In this document: positions 10,331 to 21,868 of the stretch, piece after piece
Position numbering within the stretch: the stretch's first letter is position 1
Layout: each line of letters starts with the position of its first letter
Source of the DNA: Shewanella mesophila
GTDB taxonomy: Bacteria; Pseudomonadota; Gammaproteobacteria; Enterobacterales; Shewanellaceae
Assembly: GCF_019457515.1 (NCBI RefSeq)
Contig: NZ_CP080421.1
Coordinates: forward strand, 620,001-684,000
Length of the DNA: 64,000 nt
Reading direction: 5' to 3'
Position numbers and translations under genes: made by a program
Notes under the pieces: generated by a model
Seen by the model: only the letters and a program-made list of their open reading frames with translations
Told to the model about the DNA's origin: nothing
Database searches by the model: none

Positions 10331-10495
10331 ATGGGGCATGGCAAAAGGATTGCTGTATTAATTGGGCTATTAGTAGCGGCTTTAATCTGCTACGGCATAG
10401 GAATGCAACTGGGAGCACTGGTCTTTTTGCTCATAGGTGCAATACTGGAGTGTGCATTTTGGCTCAGGTTATTTAAGACTGACTCAAACAAATAG
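10331..10495 (+). CDS. Small hydrophobic protein, 54 residues
   Basis: A short reading frame starting MGHGKRIAVLIG and ending KTDSNK. Two hydrophobic stretches (about residues 7-22 and 26-45) with charged ends suggest a two-helix membrane peptide. Support for being real: a strong AGGAGAGG immediately upstream at the right distance, a TATAAT at 10291-10296, and a terminator right after it. I do not recognise the family and no function is proposed. It sits alone between the cytochrome gene and the convergent degS. Confidence 0.6.
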   Translation: MGHGKRIAVLIGLLVAALICYGIGMQLGALVFLLIGAILECAFWLRLFKTDSNK

Positions 10496-10521
10496 TCCAT
10501 CTATAGTGTCCTAAGTGTGCA

Positions 10522-10562
10522 CGCTATAAAAAAGCCAGCTGATTGCTGGCTTTTTTATAGCG
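10522..10562. terminator. Bidirectional terminator between the small membrane gene and degS
   Basis: An 18-bp perfect inverted repeat around a 5-nt loop, with A-run on one side and T-run on the other, so it can stop transcription from both directions. Confidence 0.9.
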
Positions 10563-10568
10563 GTTAAC

Positions 10569-11645
10569 TTATTGGCCTGAATTTTCACCTATGGTCACAG
10601 GAACTTCGTAATATTTACCATCTCGAATGATGGTCATTTTTACCTGAGTGCCTGGTGGGGTTTCGGCTATTCTATCCATTAGCATCTCAACTCCAGGAAC
10701 CGTTTCTTCATTAAACTTGGTGATCACATCGCGTGGTCTTAGCTTGGCTTGGGCCGCAGGACCCTGATGGTCAATATCGGTGACCAATACGCCAGTTAAA
10801 TCAGGAAGATTGAGGATTTGCGCCATGACTGGATTAATCGGTTCACCAGTAATACCTAATGCCCCACGAATCACTCGGCCATCTTTGATCAGTTTACCCA
10901 TAATGCTATGAGCCAGTTTGATGGGTATAGCGAAGTTAATGCCATGACCGCCACCTTCGCCGCCGACTTGGAAGGCCGCCGTATTGATGCCGATAAGTTG
11001 ACCGCTTGTGTCGATAAGTGCGCCGCCAGAGTTACCAGCGTTAATCGCTGCATCGGTTTGCAAGAAATCAAGATAACCAGAACTAAGGCCATTGCGCCCA
11101 GTGGCACTGATAATCCCCTGAGTGATGGTTTGTCCTAGATTATAAGGATTACCGATCGCTAGCACGACATCACCTACTTGAGCTGGAATGTCTAGATTGA
11201 TCGGTACAACAGGGAGGGTATCACCTTCGACCTTTAGTACAGCGATATCGGTTACGGCATCTGAGCCGACGACCTCGGAGGTAAACTTACGACCATCTTG
11301 CAAGGCGACAACGATCTCGTCAGCCTTTTTAATCACATGATAGTTGGTAAGAATGTAACCTTCCTTGCTCATTATCACCCCAGAACCTAAGCCTTGGAGC
11401 GAGCCTGAATTGAGAGGACGGCTTTGATCTATGCTTAGGCTGTAGATATTGACCACAGCTGGAGCGGCGCGCCTTACTGCTTGTGAAAATGACAGTTCAA
11501 TGCCGTGTTGACCGCGAGATTGAAAAAAGCTGTTCTGTTGCTTATTGCCTGTAATAAGTGGCGTAATGACCAGAAAGACAGCAGCCATGATTAGGCCAAA
11601 TAGTGCTGCTTTGCCAATATAGATCACCGTGTCTTTTAGAGTCAT
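10569..11645 (-). CDS. degS: Membrane-anchored serine protease DegS
   Basis: Site-1 protease of the sigma-E envelope-stress cascade; in E. coli it cleaves RseA when its PDZ domain senses unfolded porin tails. At 358 residues it has one N-terminal membrane helix (~11-30), a trypsin-like domain with the triad His103 (NYHVI), Asp133 (TDIAVL) and Ser206 (GNSGGA), and a single PDZ domain at the C-terminus. It lies downstream of degQ on the same strand but is separated from it by 242 bp and a terminator, so it is probably a separate transcript. Confidence 0.95.
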   Translation of the reverse strand: MTLKDTVIYIGKAALFGLIMAAVFLVITPLITGNKQQNSFFQSRGQHGIELSFSQAVRRAAPAVVNIYSLSIDQSRPLNSGSLQGLGSGVIMSKEGYILTNYHVIKKADEIVVALQDGRKFTSEVVGSDAVTDIAVLKVEGDTLPVVPINLDIPAQVGDVVLAIGNPYNLGQTITQGIISATGRNGLSSGYLDFLQTDAAINAGNSGGALIDTSGQLIGINTAAFQVGGEGGGHGINFAIPIKLAHSIMGKLIKDGRVIRGALGITGEPINPVMAQILNLPDLTGVLVTDIDHQGPAAQAKLRPRDVITKFNEETVPGVEMLMDRIAETPPGTQVKMTIIRDGKYYEVPVTIGENSGQ

Positions 11646-11842
11646 GATTCAGATAATTATGCGAAAAGTAGTGTTAGATTAACATGTTTATTTATACGGC
11701 ACTAATGGCGATTTTTCAGAAGCTGAGATGACACCATGGCGTAATAAAGAATGTGATAAATCAGTGCTCATATTAATAAAGTCGCTCAAACAGTGTTTTT
11801 ATCCGTTTTCTCGGTTGAATTAGCTAATATACAGGGCAAATG

Positions 11843-11873
11843 AAAGAGGCCATGAACATCTCATGGCCTCTTT
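11843..11873 (-). terminator. Intrinsic terminator after degQ
   Basis: A 13-bp perfect stem (AAAGAGGCCATGA and its complement) with a 5-nt loop and flanking A/T runs, 15 bp past the degQ stop. Confidence 0.8.
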
Positions 11874-11887
11874 GCTAGGGCTAAATT

Positions 11888-13240
11888 CTATCTCAATACA
11901 AGGTAAAGGTTGTTTCCATCGCGTAACAGTTTAAGTGCAACGGCACCATGGGTGTCTTTAAGTTCTGCTTTTAGCTCTTTAAGGTCATCTATACGAGTAC
12001 GGTTAATGCCAACGATAAGATCGCCTTTTAGTAAGCCACTTGCCGCAGCGGCAGAGCCTTGAGCGACTTCCGTTATCTCAACACCTTTTTTCGCATTCTC
12101 AAGTGTCGCGCCATCGAGCATTTCATGGATGGCGCCAGCGGCTGTTTCTGTCGACTGACTCGCTTCACCTAACACGGCGGTCACTGTTTTTTCATCACCA
12201 TCGCGAATTAACCCAAGTTTGACTTTCGCGCCAGCGCCCATTGTAGCCACTTTGGCGCGGAGTTCTTGGAATGACTTAATGGGGCGTTCGTTAACGCTAA
12301 CAATGATGTCACCTGCCTTAATACCAGCTTTGTCTGCGGCGCTGTCTGACATCACTTCGTTTACGAATCCACCGTGCTGCGTATCGAGACCAAAGCCTTC
12401 GGCCAACTCTTTATCCAGATCGCGACCACTGACACCTAGAACCCCACGGCGAACTTCACCATGTTCGATAATTTGGTCTACCAGATTGTTAACCATGTTT
12501 GCCGGAATGGCAAAGCCAATGCCCACATTCCCGCCGCCTGGCGCCACAATCGCGGTGTTGATACCAATTAACTCACCATTGAGATTGACCAGTGCCCCAC
12601 CCGAGTTACCGCTGTTTATTGCAGCGTCGGTTTGGATAAAGTTCTCTAGCATCTCTATCCCTAAACCACTTCTACCCATGGCGCTGACAATACCTGAGGT
12701 CACGGTTTGCCCAAGTCCAAATGGGTTACCAATCGCCACCGTAAAGTCACCTACGCGTAACTCGTCAGAATCAGCACGTTTTAAGGCGGTTAAGTTTTTG
12801 GCTTTTATCTGCAATAGGGCAATATCAGATTCAGCATCGGCACCGATCAGTTTAGCTTCAATCTCGCGGCCATCTGATAAGCCAATGAGAATTTCATCGG
12901 CGCCATTGATGACATGGTTGTTGGTGACGATATAGCCTTCATCTGCATCGATGATCACCCCTGAGCCTAAGCCTTTAAAAGGGCGTTCTTGTACCTGTTC
13001 TCTTGGTGCATTCGGGCCAAAGAAATAACGAAATGCATCAGGCACTCTCTGCTTAGAGACATGGGTTCCTGAAACCGCGACAGCAACTACGGCTGGGGTG
13101 GTTTTTTCTAGCATAGGCGCAAGGCTCGGAACTTGTTGGCCGCCAACGGCTAATGGAATCGCAGCCTGTGATACGGCTGGCATCACCATAAGAGTGGCAC
13201 TTAATACTGCTGCTGAAATTAGTGATAGTTTTGTTTTCAT
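11888..13240 (-). CDS. degQ: Periplasmic serine endoprotease/chaperone DegQ
   Basis: A 450-residue HtrA-family protease acting on misfolded periplasmic proteins. It has a signal peptide (MKTKLSLISA ... SQAA), a protease domain with His109 (TNNHVI), Asp139 (SDIALL) and Ser213 (GNSGGA), and two PDZ domains. The frame is open upstream to 13282, but ATG 13240 gives a normal signal peptide and has GGAG about 10 bp upstream. Length and two PDZ domains separate it from DegS; DegP versus DegQ cannot be settled by eye, and DegQ is chosen from the pairing with degS. Confidence 0.93.
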   Translation of the reverse strand: MKTKLSLISAAVLSATLMVMPAVSQAAIPLAVGGQQVPSLAPMLEKTTPAVVAVAVSGTHVSKQRVPDAFRYFFGPNAPREQVQERPFKGLGSGVIIDADEGYIVTNNHVINGADEILIGLSDGREIEAKLIGADAESDIALLQIKAKNLTALKRADSDELRVGDFTVAIGNPFGLGQTVTSGIVSAMGRSGLGIEMLENFIQTDAAINSGNSGGALVNLNGELIGINTAIVAPGGGNVGIGFAIPANMVNNLVDQIIEHGEVRRGVLGVSGRDLDKELAEGFGLDTQHGGFVNEVMSDSAADKAGIKAGDIIVSVNERPIKSFQELRAKVATMGAGAKVKLGLIRDGDEKTVTAVLGEASQSTETAAGAIHEMLDGATLENAKKGVEITEVAQGSAAAASGLLKGDLIVGINRTRIDDLKELKAELKDTHGAVALKLLRDGNNLYLVLR

Positions 13241-13605
13241 CAATTCATGACTCCAAATTGGGGATAATGGACTTATGATCACCCTAGATATAAGGCTGTT
13301 TTACCTCAAATCAAGTTGTTAATCTTAAATCTGCTATCCAATCCGACTATAGGTATTTAGCTAAAGTTCACCTTGATTAACAAAGGTTAATTATTTGATC
13401 ATGATAGGGTTTAGCGATCAATCGATTATCTCACTTCTCCTAATAAGCTAGATACGGCCGAGCATGTCGTTACTGACTGTAAGGCAAGGAGTAATATCTA
13501 ACTTGTTCATGGTCGGGTTATGTTCGTCAACAGATATCTATGGGAATTACTGACTGTCGTGATACCATTTGGCCGTTGAATTAAGGATAGAAGAGAATAT
13601 TTACT
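13241..13605. other. Divergent intergenic region degQ/zapE
   Basis: These 365 bp hold the promoters of degQ (minus) and zapE (plus). I see no open gene, no strong repeat and no clear sigma-E consensus; AAGGAT at 13583-13588 is near but not ideal for zapE. Confidence 0.5.
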
Positions 13606-14712
13606 GTGCCGCATCTCACCCCTTGGGAACATTACCAGCAAGATTTACAGCGTGCCGAGTTCTCTCATGATCTCGCACAAGAGCAAGCGGTCAAATTACT
13701 GCAGCGTGTCTATGACGAATTAGTTGCGGCTCAGCAGCCTGTTTCGGGTATTTCTAAGCTGTTTGGTTTTTTGGGGAAATCGAAATCACAAGTCAAAGGG
13801 CTTTATTTGTGGGGCGGCGTAGGACGTGGCAAGACCTACCTGATGGACACCTTTTTCGATGCCTTGCCTGGTGATAAAAAGCTAAGGGCGCATTTTCATC
13901 GCTTTATGCACCAAATTCACCTAGACTTAGATGGCTTGAAAGGCCAGCGTGATCCCTTATTGGTGATAGCCAAAAGAATGGCCGAGCAATATCAAGTTAT
14001 CTGTTTCGATGAGTTTTTTGTTTCAGATATTACCGATGCCATGTTGTTAGGTACCCTGTTTGAGGCATTATTTGCCGAAGGCGTCGCCTTGGTGGCCACA
14101 TCGAATATCATTCCTGACGAGTTGTACCGTAATGGCTTACAACGGGCGCGTTTTCTTCCCGCTATTGCGGCCATTAACCGGCATTGTGAAATCCTCAATG
14201 TCGATAGTGGTGTCGACTATCGTCTGCGTACACTTGAGCAGGCTGAAATCTACCATTTCCCATTAGATGCGCAGGCCGATACAAACTTGATTAGCTATTT
14301 TGATCAATTGGCTCCCGAATCAGAAGTATCAGAAGCACCAGTTGATATTGATGGTCGTGAAATTGCTATACGTAAACAAGCTCAAGGCGTATTGCTGATT
14401 AATTTCAGAGACCTATGCGATGGCCCACGCAGTCAGCGAGATTATATGGAGATGGCCTGCATCTATCATACTGTGTTGCTTAGTAATGTTGAGCAGATGG
14501 GCAGTCAAACGACTGGGGATGATATCGCGCGCCGATTTTTGGCAATGGTGGATGAGTTTTATGAGCGTAACGTTAAGTTGATTGTTTCTGCAGAGGTGGC
14601 ACTAGAACAGATCTACATCGAAGGTTTGTTGTCGTTTGAATTTAGACGCTGCCGTTCACGACTCACCGAAATGCAATCTCATGAATATCTCGCGCTAGAG
14701 CACTTGCCTTAA
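13606..14712 (+). CDS. zapE: Cell-division AFG1-like ATPase ZapE
   Basis: A 368-residue AFG1/YhcM-family ATPase that in E. coli associates with the Z-ring and is needed under some stress conditions. Walker A is GGVGRGKT (70-77), Walker B ICFDEFF, and the sensor-like block VALVATSNI follows. The start is GTG 13606 (MPHLTPWEHYQ). It sits between degQ and rplM, the usual place of this gene in related bacteria. Confidence 0.93.
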   Translation: MPHLTPWEHYQQDLQRAEFSHDLAQEQAVKLLQRVYDELVAAQQPVSGISKLFGFLGKSKSQVKGLYLWGGVGRGKTYLMDTFFDALPGDKKLRAHFHRFMHQIHLDLDGLKGQRDPLLVIAKRMAEQYQVICFDEFFVSDITDAMLLGTLFEALFAEGVALVATSNIIPDELYRNGLQRARFLPAIAAINRHCEILNVDSGVDYRLRTLEQAEIYHFPLDAQADTNLISYFDQLAPESEVSEAPVDIDGREIAIRKQAQGVLLINFRDLCDGPRSQRDYMEMACIYHTVLLSNVEQMGSQTTGDDIARRFLAMVDEFYERNVKLIVSAEVALEQIYIEGLLSFEFRRCRSRLTEMQSHEYLALEHLP

Positions 14713-14833
14713 TACTTCAAATGGCAAAAGGAATAATTGTTACTTTTAACCATTTCACCACTTCTAGAAGGCAAAGCTGAAGAATTCCTGCAAATTAGCT
14801 AAAAAATTAGATGATTTTTAACTCAGCTTTGTC

Positions 14834-14839
14834 TATAAT
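14834..14839 (+). promoter_or_regulatory. Probable -10 box of the rplM-rpsI promoter
   Basis: A perfect TATAAT lies 150 bp before rplM and is followed by a GC-rich stretch (TCGCGACC), as in growth-rate-controlled promoters. No good -35 was found at 16-18 bp. The ~145-nt leader to the rplM start is long enough for the L13 leader feedback described in other bacteria; I could not identify the fold by eye. Confidence 0.5.
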
Positions 14840-14989
14840 TCGCGACCTGCCCTCGTTACTCCGCTAATAAGGCGGAAGATGTAAAGCCTTATTCTTTGCT
14901 CGAAGGGGTAGAGAATGGCACTTTTTGTGTTGTTATTTAATGATGAATGACGGCATGTGAGACAGAATTTTAACATTGGGTTTTTGTAA

Positions 14990-15421
14990 ATGAAGACTAC
15001 TTTTACTGCTACACCAGAAACCGTTACTCGCGACTGGTATGTTGTTGATGCTGAAGGTAAAACTTTAGGTCGTATCGCTACTGAGATTGCTGCTCGCCTA
15101 CGTGGTAAGCACAAGCCTGAGTATACTCCTCATGTAGATACTGGCGATTACATCATCGTTATCAACGCTGAGAAAGTTGCTGTTACTGGTAATAAAGCGA
15201 AAGGCAAAGTGTACTACTCGCACTCTGGTTTCATTGGTGGCATCAAGCAGATCACCTTTGAAAAGCTGCAAGATCATAAGCCTGAAATGATCATCGAGAA
15301 AGCAGTTAAGGGTATGTTACCTAAAGGTCCTTTAGGACGTGCCATGTTCCGTAAACTTAAAGTTTACGCTGGTACAGAACATAACCACGCTGCACAACAA
15401 CCTCAAGTTCTTGATATCTAA
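14990..15421 (+). CDS. rplM: 50S ribosomal protein L13
   Basis: A 143-residue ribosomal protein of the large subunit. It starts [18 protein letters not shown] and has the L13 signature near [14 protein letters not shown], with a basic C-terminal region. Co-transcribed with rpsI 14 bp downstream. Codon use is strongly biased, as for highly expressed genes. Confidence 0.98.
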   Translation: MKTTFTATPETVTRDWYVVDAEGKTLGRIATEIAARLRGKHKPEYTPHVDTGDYIIVINAEKVAVTGNKAKGKVYYSHSGFIGGIKQITFEKLQDHKPEMIIEKAVKGMLPKGPLGRAMFRKLKVYAGTEHNHAAQQPQVLDI

Positions 15422-15435
15422 ACAGGATTAAGCAA

Positions 15436-15828
15436 ATGGCTGCAACTCAGTACTACGGCACTGGCCGTCGCAAAACATCTACTGCTCGCGTATTCGCTAA
15501 AGTAGGTAGTGGTAACATCGTCGTGAACCAACGTCCACTTGACGAATATTTTGGTCGTGAAACTGCTCGTATGGTTGTTCGTCAACCACTAGAGCTAGTT
15601 GAAATGACTGACAAGCTAGACATCTATGTAACTGTTAAAGGCGGTGGAATCACTGGCCAAGCAGGTGCAATCCGTCACGGTATCACTCGTGCATTGATGG
15701 AACTTGATGAAGCTCTACGTCCTTCTCTACGCGCTGCTGGTTTCGTTACCCGTGATGCTCGTAAAGTTGAGCGTAAGAAAGTGGGTCTACGTAAAGCACG
15801 TCGTAAGCCACAATTCTCTAAGCGTTAA
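15436..15828 (+). CDS. rpsI: 30S ribosomal protein S9
   Basis: A 130-residue small-subunit protein. It shows the [12 protein letters not shown] start, the S9 core [15 protein letters not shown] and the basic tail ending KPQFSKR that reaches the P-site tRNA in the ribosome. AGGA precedes the ATG, and a clear terminator follows. Confidence 0.98.
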   Translation: MAATQYYGTGRRKTSTARVFAKVGSGNIVVNQRPLDEYFGRETARMVVRQPLELVEMTDKLDIYVTVKGGGITGQAGAIRHGITRALMELDEALRPSLRAAGFVTRDARKVERKKVGLRKARRKPQFSKR

Positions 15829-15847
15829 TATTTCGCTTCGAAAATTC

Positions 15848-15876
15848 AAAAACCCAGCATTATGCTGGGTTTTTTT
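15848..15876 (+). terminator. Intrinsic terminator after rpsI
   Basis: A 9-12-bp stem (AACCCAGCA and its complement, with flanking A/T) with a 3-nt loop is followed by a run of seven T. Confidence 0.92.
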
Positions 15877-15999
15877 ATGGCTAAATTCTGCTATTTTTAG
15901 CTCATCTATTCGCTTTTAATCAGTTTACCGAAGACACGCGGAGTCGATCGCTTCGTTATACTGATGGGCATTACTGTTCTGTATAGGAAACACTCGTTT

Positions 16000-16188
16000 A
16001 TGTCATTTCAACTTCTGATGTTAGTGTTGGCGATAGTGCTCATTATTGAAGGTATTGGGCCACTTTTATTTCCCAACCGTTGGCAAGCATATTTGAAGGA
16101 AATTTCTAATCAAAATCAGCGGGTTTTGCAAAGGTTAGGTGGAGCTTTAGTGACCGCAGGCATCGTCATATTGATTATTTTTTCATAA
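16000..16188 (+). CDS. DUF2065 (YjeT-like) small membrane protein
   Basis: A 62-residue protein with two hydrophobic helices (MSFQLLMLVLAIVLI... and ALVTAGIVILIIFS) separated by the conserved LLFPNRWQAYL-type loop. E. coli YjeT has the same size and also lies directly before purA. The open frame starts at 15964, but ATG 16000 (AGGA ~12 bp upstream) gives the family start. Function is not known. In E. coli hflKC lie upstream; here rplM-rpsI do. Confidence 0.85.
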   Translation: MSFQLLMLVLAIVLIIEGIGPLLFPNRWQAYLKEISNQNQRVLQRLGGALVTAGIVILIIFS

Positions 16189-16221
16189 ATTACTTGCCAC
16201 TTCCCCCCTAAGATCTGCTAA

Positions 16222-17550
<1,329 letters not shown>

Positions 17551-17557
17551 TATTAAG

Positions 17558-17580
17558 GGCCGCATTAAGCGGCCTTTTTA
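17558..17580 (+). terminator. Intrinsic terminator after purA
   Basis: A GGCCGC/GCGGCC stem with a 5-nt loop followed by TTTTT. Confidence 0.88.
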
Positions 17581-17726
17581 TTGAGTCAGATAAAAGAAAC
17601 CGTTATAACTAGGCAAGAGTCTTTAAGGTAATTGCCAAGCGGCCGATAAGATAAGTTATACTGCCCAGTGTTGAATATATGCCGAGAGGCGATGCAGGGC
17701 GCGAAATCGATATAGAGAATTTTGTT

Positions 17727-18347
17727 ATGCTACGATTTGTATTCTTTATTATTTTGAGTTCCTTATCTTTAGTGAGCTACGCAGAAACTCAAGCTGTGAA
17801 TATTTACAGCCAAGAGCAATTAATCGATATGATCCGAGATAAATCTTATCTTACCCAGGTCAAAGGCGATGATTGTCAGTTGGTGCAAGATATTGAAGCG
17901 CGCGCTGAAGTATTAAAACAACCCTTATATCAGTACCTTTGGGCGGAGATGCTTAATTATGGCATCTGTGTGCCAGCTAATCCGCCGAGGGGAATTTCAC
18001 TGCTTCGTGATGCAGCCGAGCAAGGCAGCGCAGAAGCAATGGTGAGGATTGCCGAGTATTACCATGATGGTAAGTTTGTGATCCAAGATAAAGAGCGCGC
18101 AGTGCAATACACGCTGCCCGCAGCCGCAAGTGGCGATCTACCAGCACGAATGATGTTAGTAAGATTGTTTGGCGAAGGCTATGGTAGCCCCAGAGATTAC
18201 GAGATGGGTTATCATTGGCTATACAATGATGTATTTAGTGATGAGGCAACGAAGCAACAAGCCTTAAAATTATTGATGGTGCTAGAAGCAAAAATGCCCG
18301 CCAGTGCGGTAGATAGGGCAAAGCAGGAGCATCTGAGATCCCGGTAA
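17727..18347 (+). CDS. motX: Sodium-type flagellar motor protein MotX (Sel1-repeat protein)
   Basis: A 206-residue exported protein with a signal peptide ending SYA-ET and a Sel1-like repeat region (~residues 85-165: ISLLRDAAEQGSAEAMVRIA, then a second, looser copy). In Vibrio, MotX is part of the periplasmic T-ring that anchors the PomAB sodium stator to the polar flagellum. Size, signal peptide, Sel1 repeats and the purA-motX-rnr order known from Vibrio support the name. ATG 17727 is preferred over the in-frame 17679 start because it begins directly with the signal peptide. No other flagellar gene is nearby. Confidence 0.8.
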   Translation: MLRFVFFIILSSLSLVSYAETQAVNIYSQEQLIDMIRDKSYLTQVKGDDCQLVQDIEARAEVLKQPLYQYLWAEMLNYGICVPANPPRGISLLRDAAEQGSAEAMVRIAEYYHDGKFVIQDKERAVQYTLPAAASGDLPARMMLVRLFGEGYGSPRDYEMGYHWLYNDVFSDEATKQQALKLLMVLEAKMPASAVDRAKQEHLRSR

Positions 18348-18389
18348 TTGCCCTACGCAAGAAGCAAGGGCTGACATTTTGGATATTGA

Positions 18390-20843
18390 ATGATCAAAGA
18401 TCCGCATTTAAAGCGTGAACAACAGAAGTACGACAACCCCATTCCCAGTCGTGAGTATATTTTAGATTACTTGCGTTCAGAGAAATCACCCCTCAATCGT
18501 GAAAAAATAGCCCAAGCGCTAAAAATTGTTGATGAAGAACAGTTAGAAGCATTGCGTCGTCGCCTACGAGCGATGGAAAGAGACGGCGAGTTAGTGTTTA
18601 CTCGTGGTCAAGCCTACGGTTTACCAGAGCGTATGGACTTACTCAGCGGCACGGTTATCGGCCACCGCGATGGTTTCGGCTTTCTAAAACTCGATGAAGG
18701 TGGTGACGACCTTTATATTAATAACCGTGACATGTTGATGTACTTTCACGGCGACAAGGTGCTGGCGCAAAAAGCAGGCGTCGACAGAAAAGGTCGCCGC
18801 GAAGCACGTATTGTACGCTTAACTCGTCAACGTACAGCGGCATTGGTCGGACGTTTCCACATCGACTCGGGTATGGCGTTTGTTATTGCCGATGATCGTC
18901 GTATTACCCAAGAGATCTTAATCCCAGATGAAGATCGTGGCGGTGCCCGTCAAGGCGACGTAGTGGTGCTTGAGTTAACTCGACGCCCCGGTCGCCATAT
19001 CAAAGCGGCAGGCAAGATCACCGAAGTTTTAGGTAAAGAGCTAGCGCCTGGGATGGAGATTGAGATTGCACTGCGCAATTACGATCTGCCTCATACTTGG
19101 TCGAGTATCATCGAAAAGAAACTGCGTAAGATCCCAGATGAAGTGACCGAGGCCGATAAGCAGGGCCGTGTCGATTTGCGGCATCTGCCGCTGGTCACTA
19201 TTGATGGCGAAGATGCACGCGATTTCGATGACGCTGTGTATGCCGAAACCAAAAAAAGTGGTGGCTGGCGTTTATGGGTAGCGATTGCCGATGTGAGCCA
19301 TTATGTGCGCACCGAATCCGCCTTAGATACAGAAGCGCGTGCTCGAGGTAACTCGGTTTATTTCCCATCGCAAGTGATCCCAATGCTGCCAGAGAAGATC
19401 TCTAATGGCTTATGCTCCTTGATGCCAGAGGTCGATCGTCTGTGTATGGTGGCTGAGATGACTATCTCAGCAGCGGGTAAGTTATCTGGCTATAAGTTTT
19501 ACCCTGCGGTGATGCATTCCCATGCTCGACTAACCTATACCCAGGTTGCCGATATGCTGGAAGGCGGCGAGGTGAGTGATAAGCTAAAGCCAATATTCCC
19601 GCACCTGAAGACACTACAATCTTTGTATCTCACGTTGGATGAAACCCGTGCTCAGCGCGGTGCTATCGCCTTTGAGACCACAGAAACCCAGTTTATCTTT
19701 AATGCCGATCGTAAGATCGATCGCATCGAGCCACGTACCCGTAATCAGGCACATAAGATCATCGAAGAGTGTATGATTTTGGCCAACGTCGCGTCGGCTA
19801 AATTTGTGCAGAAGCATAAAGGTGAAGTGCTTTATCGTGTGCATGAAGCGCCATCTGAGCAAAAGCTAGCCAACTTTAAGGAGTTCCTTAAAGAGCGCGG
19901 GCTAACCATGAGTGGTGGCCTAGAGCCAACGCCAGCCGATTATCAAGGGATAATGGAAAAGATCGAAGGTAGACCCGATGCCGAACTTATTCAGGTGATG
20001 TTGCTGCGCTCAATGCGCCAAGCGACTTATACCCCAGATAATCAAGGCCACTTCGGTTTGGCATTGGAGGAGTATTCACACTTTACTTCCCCCATTCGCC
20101 GTTATCCCGATCTAGTGCTGCACCGGGTTATTCGTTACTTGTTAGCCAAAGAGCGTGGTGAAAGCATCGATAAGTGGACCCCTGATGGCGGTTATCACTA
20201 TAAGATTGAAGAGCTTGATCTACTTGGCGAAGAGTGTTCTACCACTGAGCGCCGCGCCGATGAAGCGACTCGCGATGTGAGTGATTGGCTCAAGTGCGAG
20301 TTTATGCAAGATCATGTGGGCGACACCTTCGATGCTGTCATCGCCTCGGTGACTCATTTTGGTATGTTTGTTCGTCTTAACGATCTGTTTATCGACGGTC
20401 TAGTGCACATCTCTAGTCTAGGCAGTGATTATTATCAATACGATAATATGCGCCAACGCTTAGTGGGTGAAGCTTCTGGAAAGATCTATCAACTTGGCGA
20501 CCCAGTGACCGTAAAAGTGGCTGGCGTTAACCTTGATGATCGTCAAATTGATTTGATGATGGTCGATGATGAAGGACGCACACCAAGAAGAGCTAAAGCC
20601 AAAAAGCCACTAACAGCCCGAGAGCGAGTTAACCTTGAAGGGGCTAAAGCGGGTAAGGCTGGCGATACAAAGGCTAAAAAGCCTCGTCGCAGCGGTGCTA
20701 AGGCTGGCGTGAGTAAACCCGCTGCAAGTAAAGCCAGTGGTAGTAAAGCGGGCGGCGCTAAAAGTCGCACAGCCAAAGCCAAGAGCAGTACCGCTAAAAC
20801 GGGTGCCAAGAAACGTAAACCCGTTAAGCGTAAAGCAAAATAA
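18390..20843 (+). CDS. rnr: Ribonuclease R
   Basis: An 817-residue 3'-5' exoribonuclease that degrades structured RNA and is cold- and stress-important. In order: N-terminal helix-turn-helix (~20-80), two cold-shock/OB domains, the RNB catalytic domain with acidic motif [13 protein letters not shown], an S1 domain (~640-725: [18 protein letters not shown]), and a long Lys/Ala/Ser/Gly-rich basic tail (~735-817). The tail is low-complexity and resembles those that bind RNA or ribosomes. It lies 29 bp before rlmB, as in E. coli. Confidence 0.97.
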   Translation: MIKDPHLKREQQKYDNPIPSREYILDYLRSEKSPLNREKIAQALKIVDEEQLEALRRRLRAMERDGELVFTRGQAYGLPERMDLLSGTVIGHRDGFGFLKLDEGGDDLYINNRDMLMYFHGDKVLAQKAGVDRKGRREARIVRLTRQRTAALVGRFHIDSGMAFVIADDRRITQEILIPDEDRGGARQGDVVVLELTRRPGRHIKAAGKITEVLGKELAPGMEIEIALRNYDLPHTWSSIIEKKLRKIPDEVTEADKQGRVDLRHLPLVTIDGEDARDFDDAVYAETKKSGGWRLWVAIADVSHYVRTESALDTEARARGNSVYFPSQVIPMLPEKISNGLCSLMPEVDRLCMVAEMTISAAGKLSGYKFYPAVMHSHARLTYTQVADMLEGGEVSDKLKPIFPHLKTLQSLYLTLDETRAQRGAIAFETTETQFIFNADRKIDRIEPRTRNQAHKIIEECMILANVASAKFVQKHKGEVLYRVHEAPSEQKLANFKEFLKERGLTMSGGLEPTPADYQGIMEKIEGRPDAELIQVMLLRSMRQATYTPDNQGHFGLALEEYSHFTSPIRRYPDLVLHRVIRYLLAKERGESIDKWTPDGGYHYKIEELDLLGEECSTTERRADEATRDVSDWLKCEFMQDHVGDTFDAVIASVTHFGMFVRLNDLFIDGLVHISSLGSDYYQYDNMRQRLVGEASGKIYQLGDPVTVKVAGVNLDDRQIDLMMVDDEGRTPRRAKAKKPLTARERVNLEGAKAGKAGDTKAKKPRRSGAKAGVSKPAASKASGSKAGGAKSRTAKAKSSTAKTGAKKRKPVKRKAK

Positions 20844-20872
20844 TAAGCGCAGAAATAAGAGAAACCAAATAG

Positions 20873-21613
20873 ATGAAAAAACAAGATATCACCTTCGGCA
20901 TTCATGCACTTGAAGCTGTGCTAAACCATAGTCCCGAACGTGTGATTGAGATGTGGGTATTACAAGGTCGTGACGATCAGCGTTTGGCCCCTTTACTTGA
21001 AATAGCGGCTCAGTATGGAGTGTCGATTCAGAAGACCTCACGTAAGGCGCTGGATGAAAAAGCGGGCAGCACTCAGCATCAAGGTGTATTAGCGCGAGTT
21101 AAAGCGGTTAAACAGCTCAATGACAATGATCTATTGGCATTGGTCGAAAAGACCGAAACGCCATTTTTGTTGATCCTTGATGGCGTTACCGACCCTCATA
21201 ACTTGGGTGCCTGTTTACGTAATGCCGACGCTGCTGGCGTTCATGGAGTGATTGTTCCCCGTGATAACTCAGTTGGTTTAACACCTGTAGTGAGTAAGGT
21301 TGCTTGTGGCGCTGCAGAAGTGGTGCCGCTATTTCAGGTGACAAACCTTGCGCGTACTATGAAAGCATTACAAGAAAAGGGTATCTGGATCGTTGGTGCT
21401 GCTGGTGAAGCCGAGCACGATCTTTATAAAGCCGATCTTAAAGGTCCGATTGCGATTGCCATGGGTGCAGAAGATAAAGGCCTACGCCGTTTAACTCGCG
21501 AGGGTTGCGACTCGCTAGCGTCAATCCCTATGTCGGGTAGCGTTTCAAGCTTGAATGTCTCGGTAGCAACCGGGATCTGTTTGTTTGAGGCGGTTCGCCA
21601 AAGGTTGGGGTGA
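20873..21613 (+). CDS. rlmB: 23S rRNA (guanosine-2'-O-)-methyltransferase RlmB
   Basis: A 246-residue SPOUT methyltransferase that modifies G2251 (E. coli numbering) in the peptidyl-transferase region of 23S rRNA. An N-terminal substrate-binding domain is followed by the knotted catalytic domain with motifs 1 ([14 protein letters not shown]), 2 (AMGAEDKGL) and 3 ([13 protein letters not shown]). Co-transcribed with rnr. It is the last core gene before the accessory block. Confidence 0.96.
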   Translation: MKKQDITFGIHALEAVLNHSPERVIEMWVLQGRDDQRLAPLLEIAAQYGVSIQKTSRKALDEKAGSTQHQGVLARVKAVKQLNDNDLLALVEKTETPFLLILDGVTDPHNLGACLRNADAAGVHGVIVPRDNSVGLTPVVSKVACGAAEVVPLFQVTNLARTMKALQEKGIWIVGAAGEAEHDLYKADLKGPIAIAMGAEDKGLRRLTREGCDSLASIPMSGSVSSLNVSVATGICLFEAVRQRLG

Positions 21614-21660
21614 TCGGGAATTCGATCTTTGAATTTTGAGTCGGTGACTCAAGGTTGATG

Positions 21661-21693
21661 AATGCCGATGAGGGAGACTTCATCGGCATTTTT
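21661..21693 (+). terminator. Intrinsic terminator after rlmB
   Basis: An 11-bp perfect stem (AATGCCGATGA and complement) with an 8-nt loop and TTTTT at its end. Confidence 0.85.
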
Positions 21694-21761
21694 GTATCTG
21701 TCGTTTGACGACATGGTCATTTAGTTACGTGGTTTTAGCGTTACCGTCGCTGTTGTTTATA

Positions 21762-21868
21762 GCCTGCGGCTCGCTTATGTGCAGATACATCTGCTACACG
21801 CCGTGAATCCCTCCCTGGAGGCTCGACGATGGCATCCCTGCCATCGACGTCCGCAGATGCATCTACAC
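21762..21868 (-). repeat. Structured intergenic repeat, copy A
   Basis: Read on the minus strand, this ~107-bp stretch aligns without gaps to 25220-25325 on the plus strand. Shared blocks include GTGTAGAT, AGCCT, ATTCACGGCGT, ATCTGCACAT and CCGCAGG. At its centre is an 8-bp hairpin, CGATGGCA-GGGA-TGCCATCG. It is not coding. It lies just outside the cassette block on the rlmB side. Confidence 0.7.

Noticed and set aside
12219..12935. 238-codon plus-strand open frame opposite degQ
   Set aside because: It lies wholly inside degQ, has Pro/Ser-rich shadow composition, no ribosome site, and degQ carries intact protease motifs.
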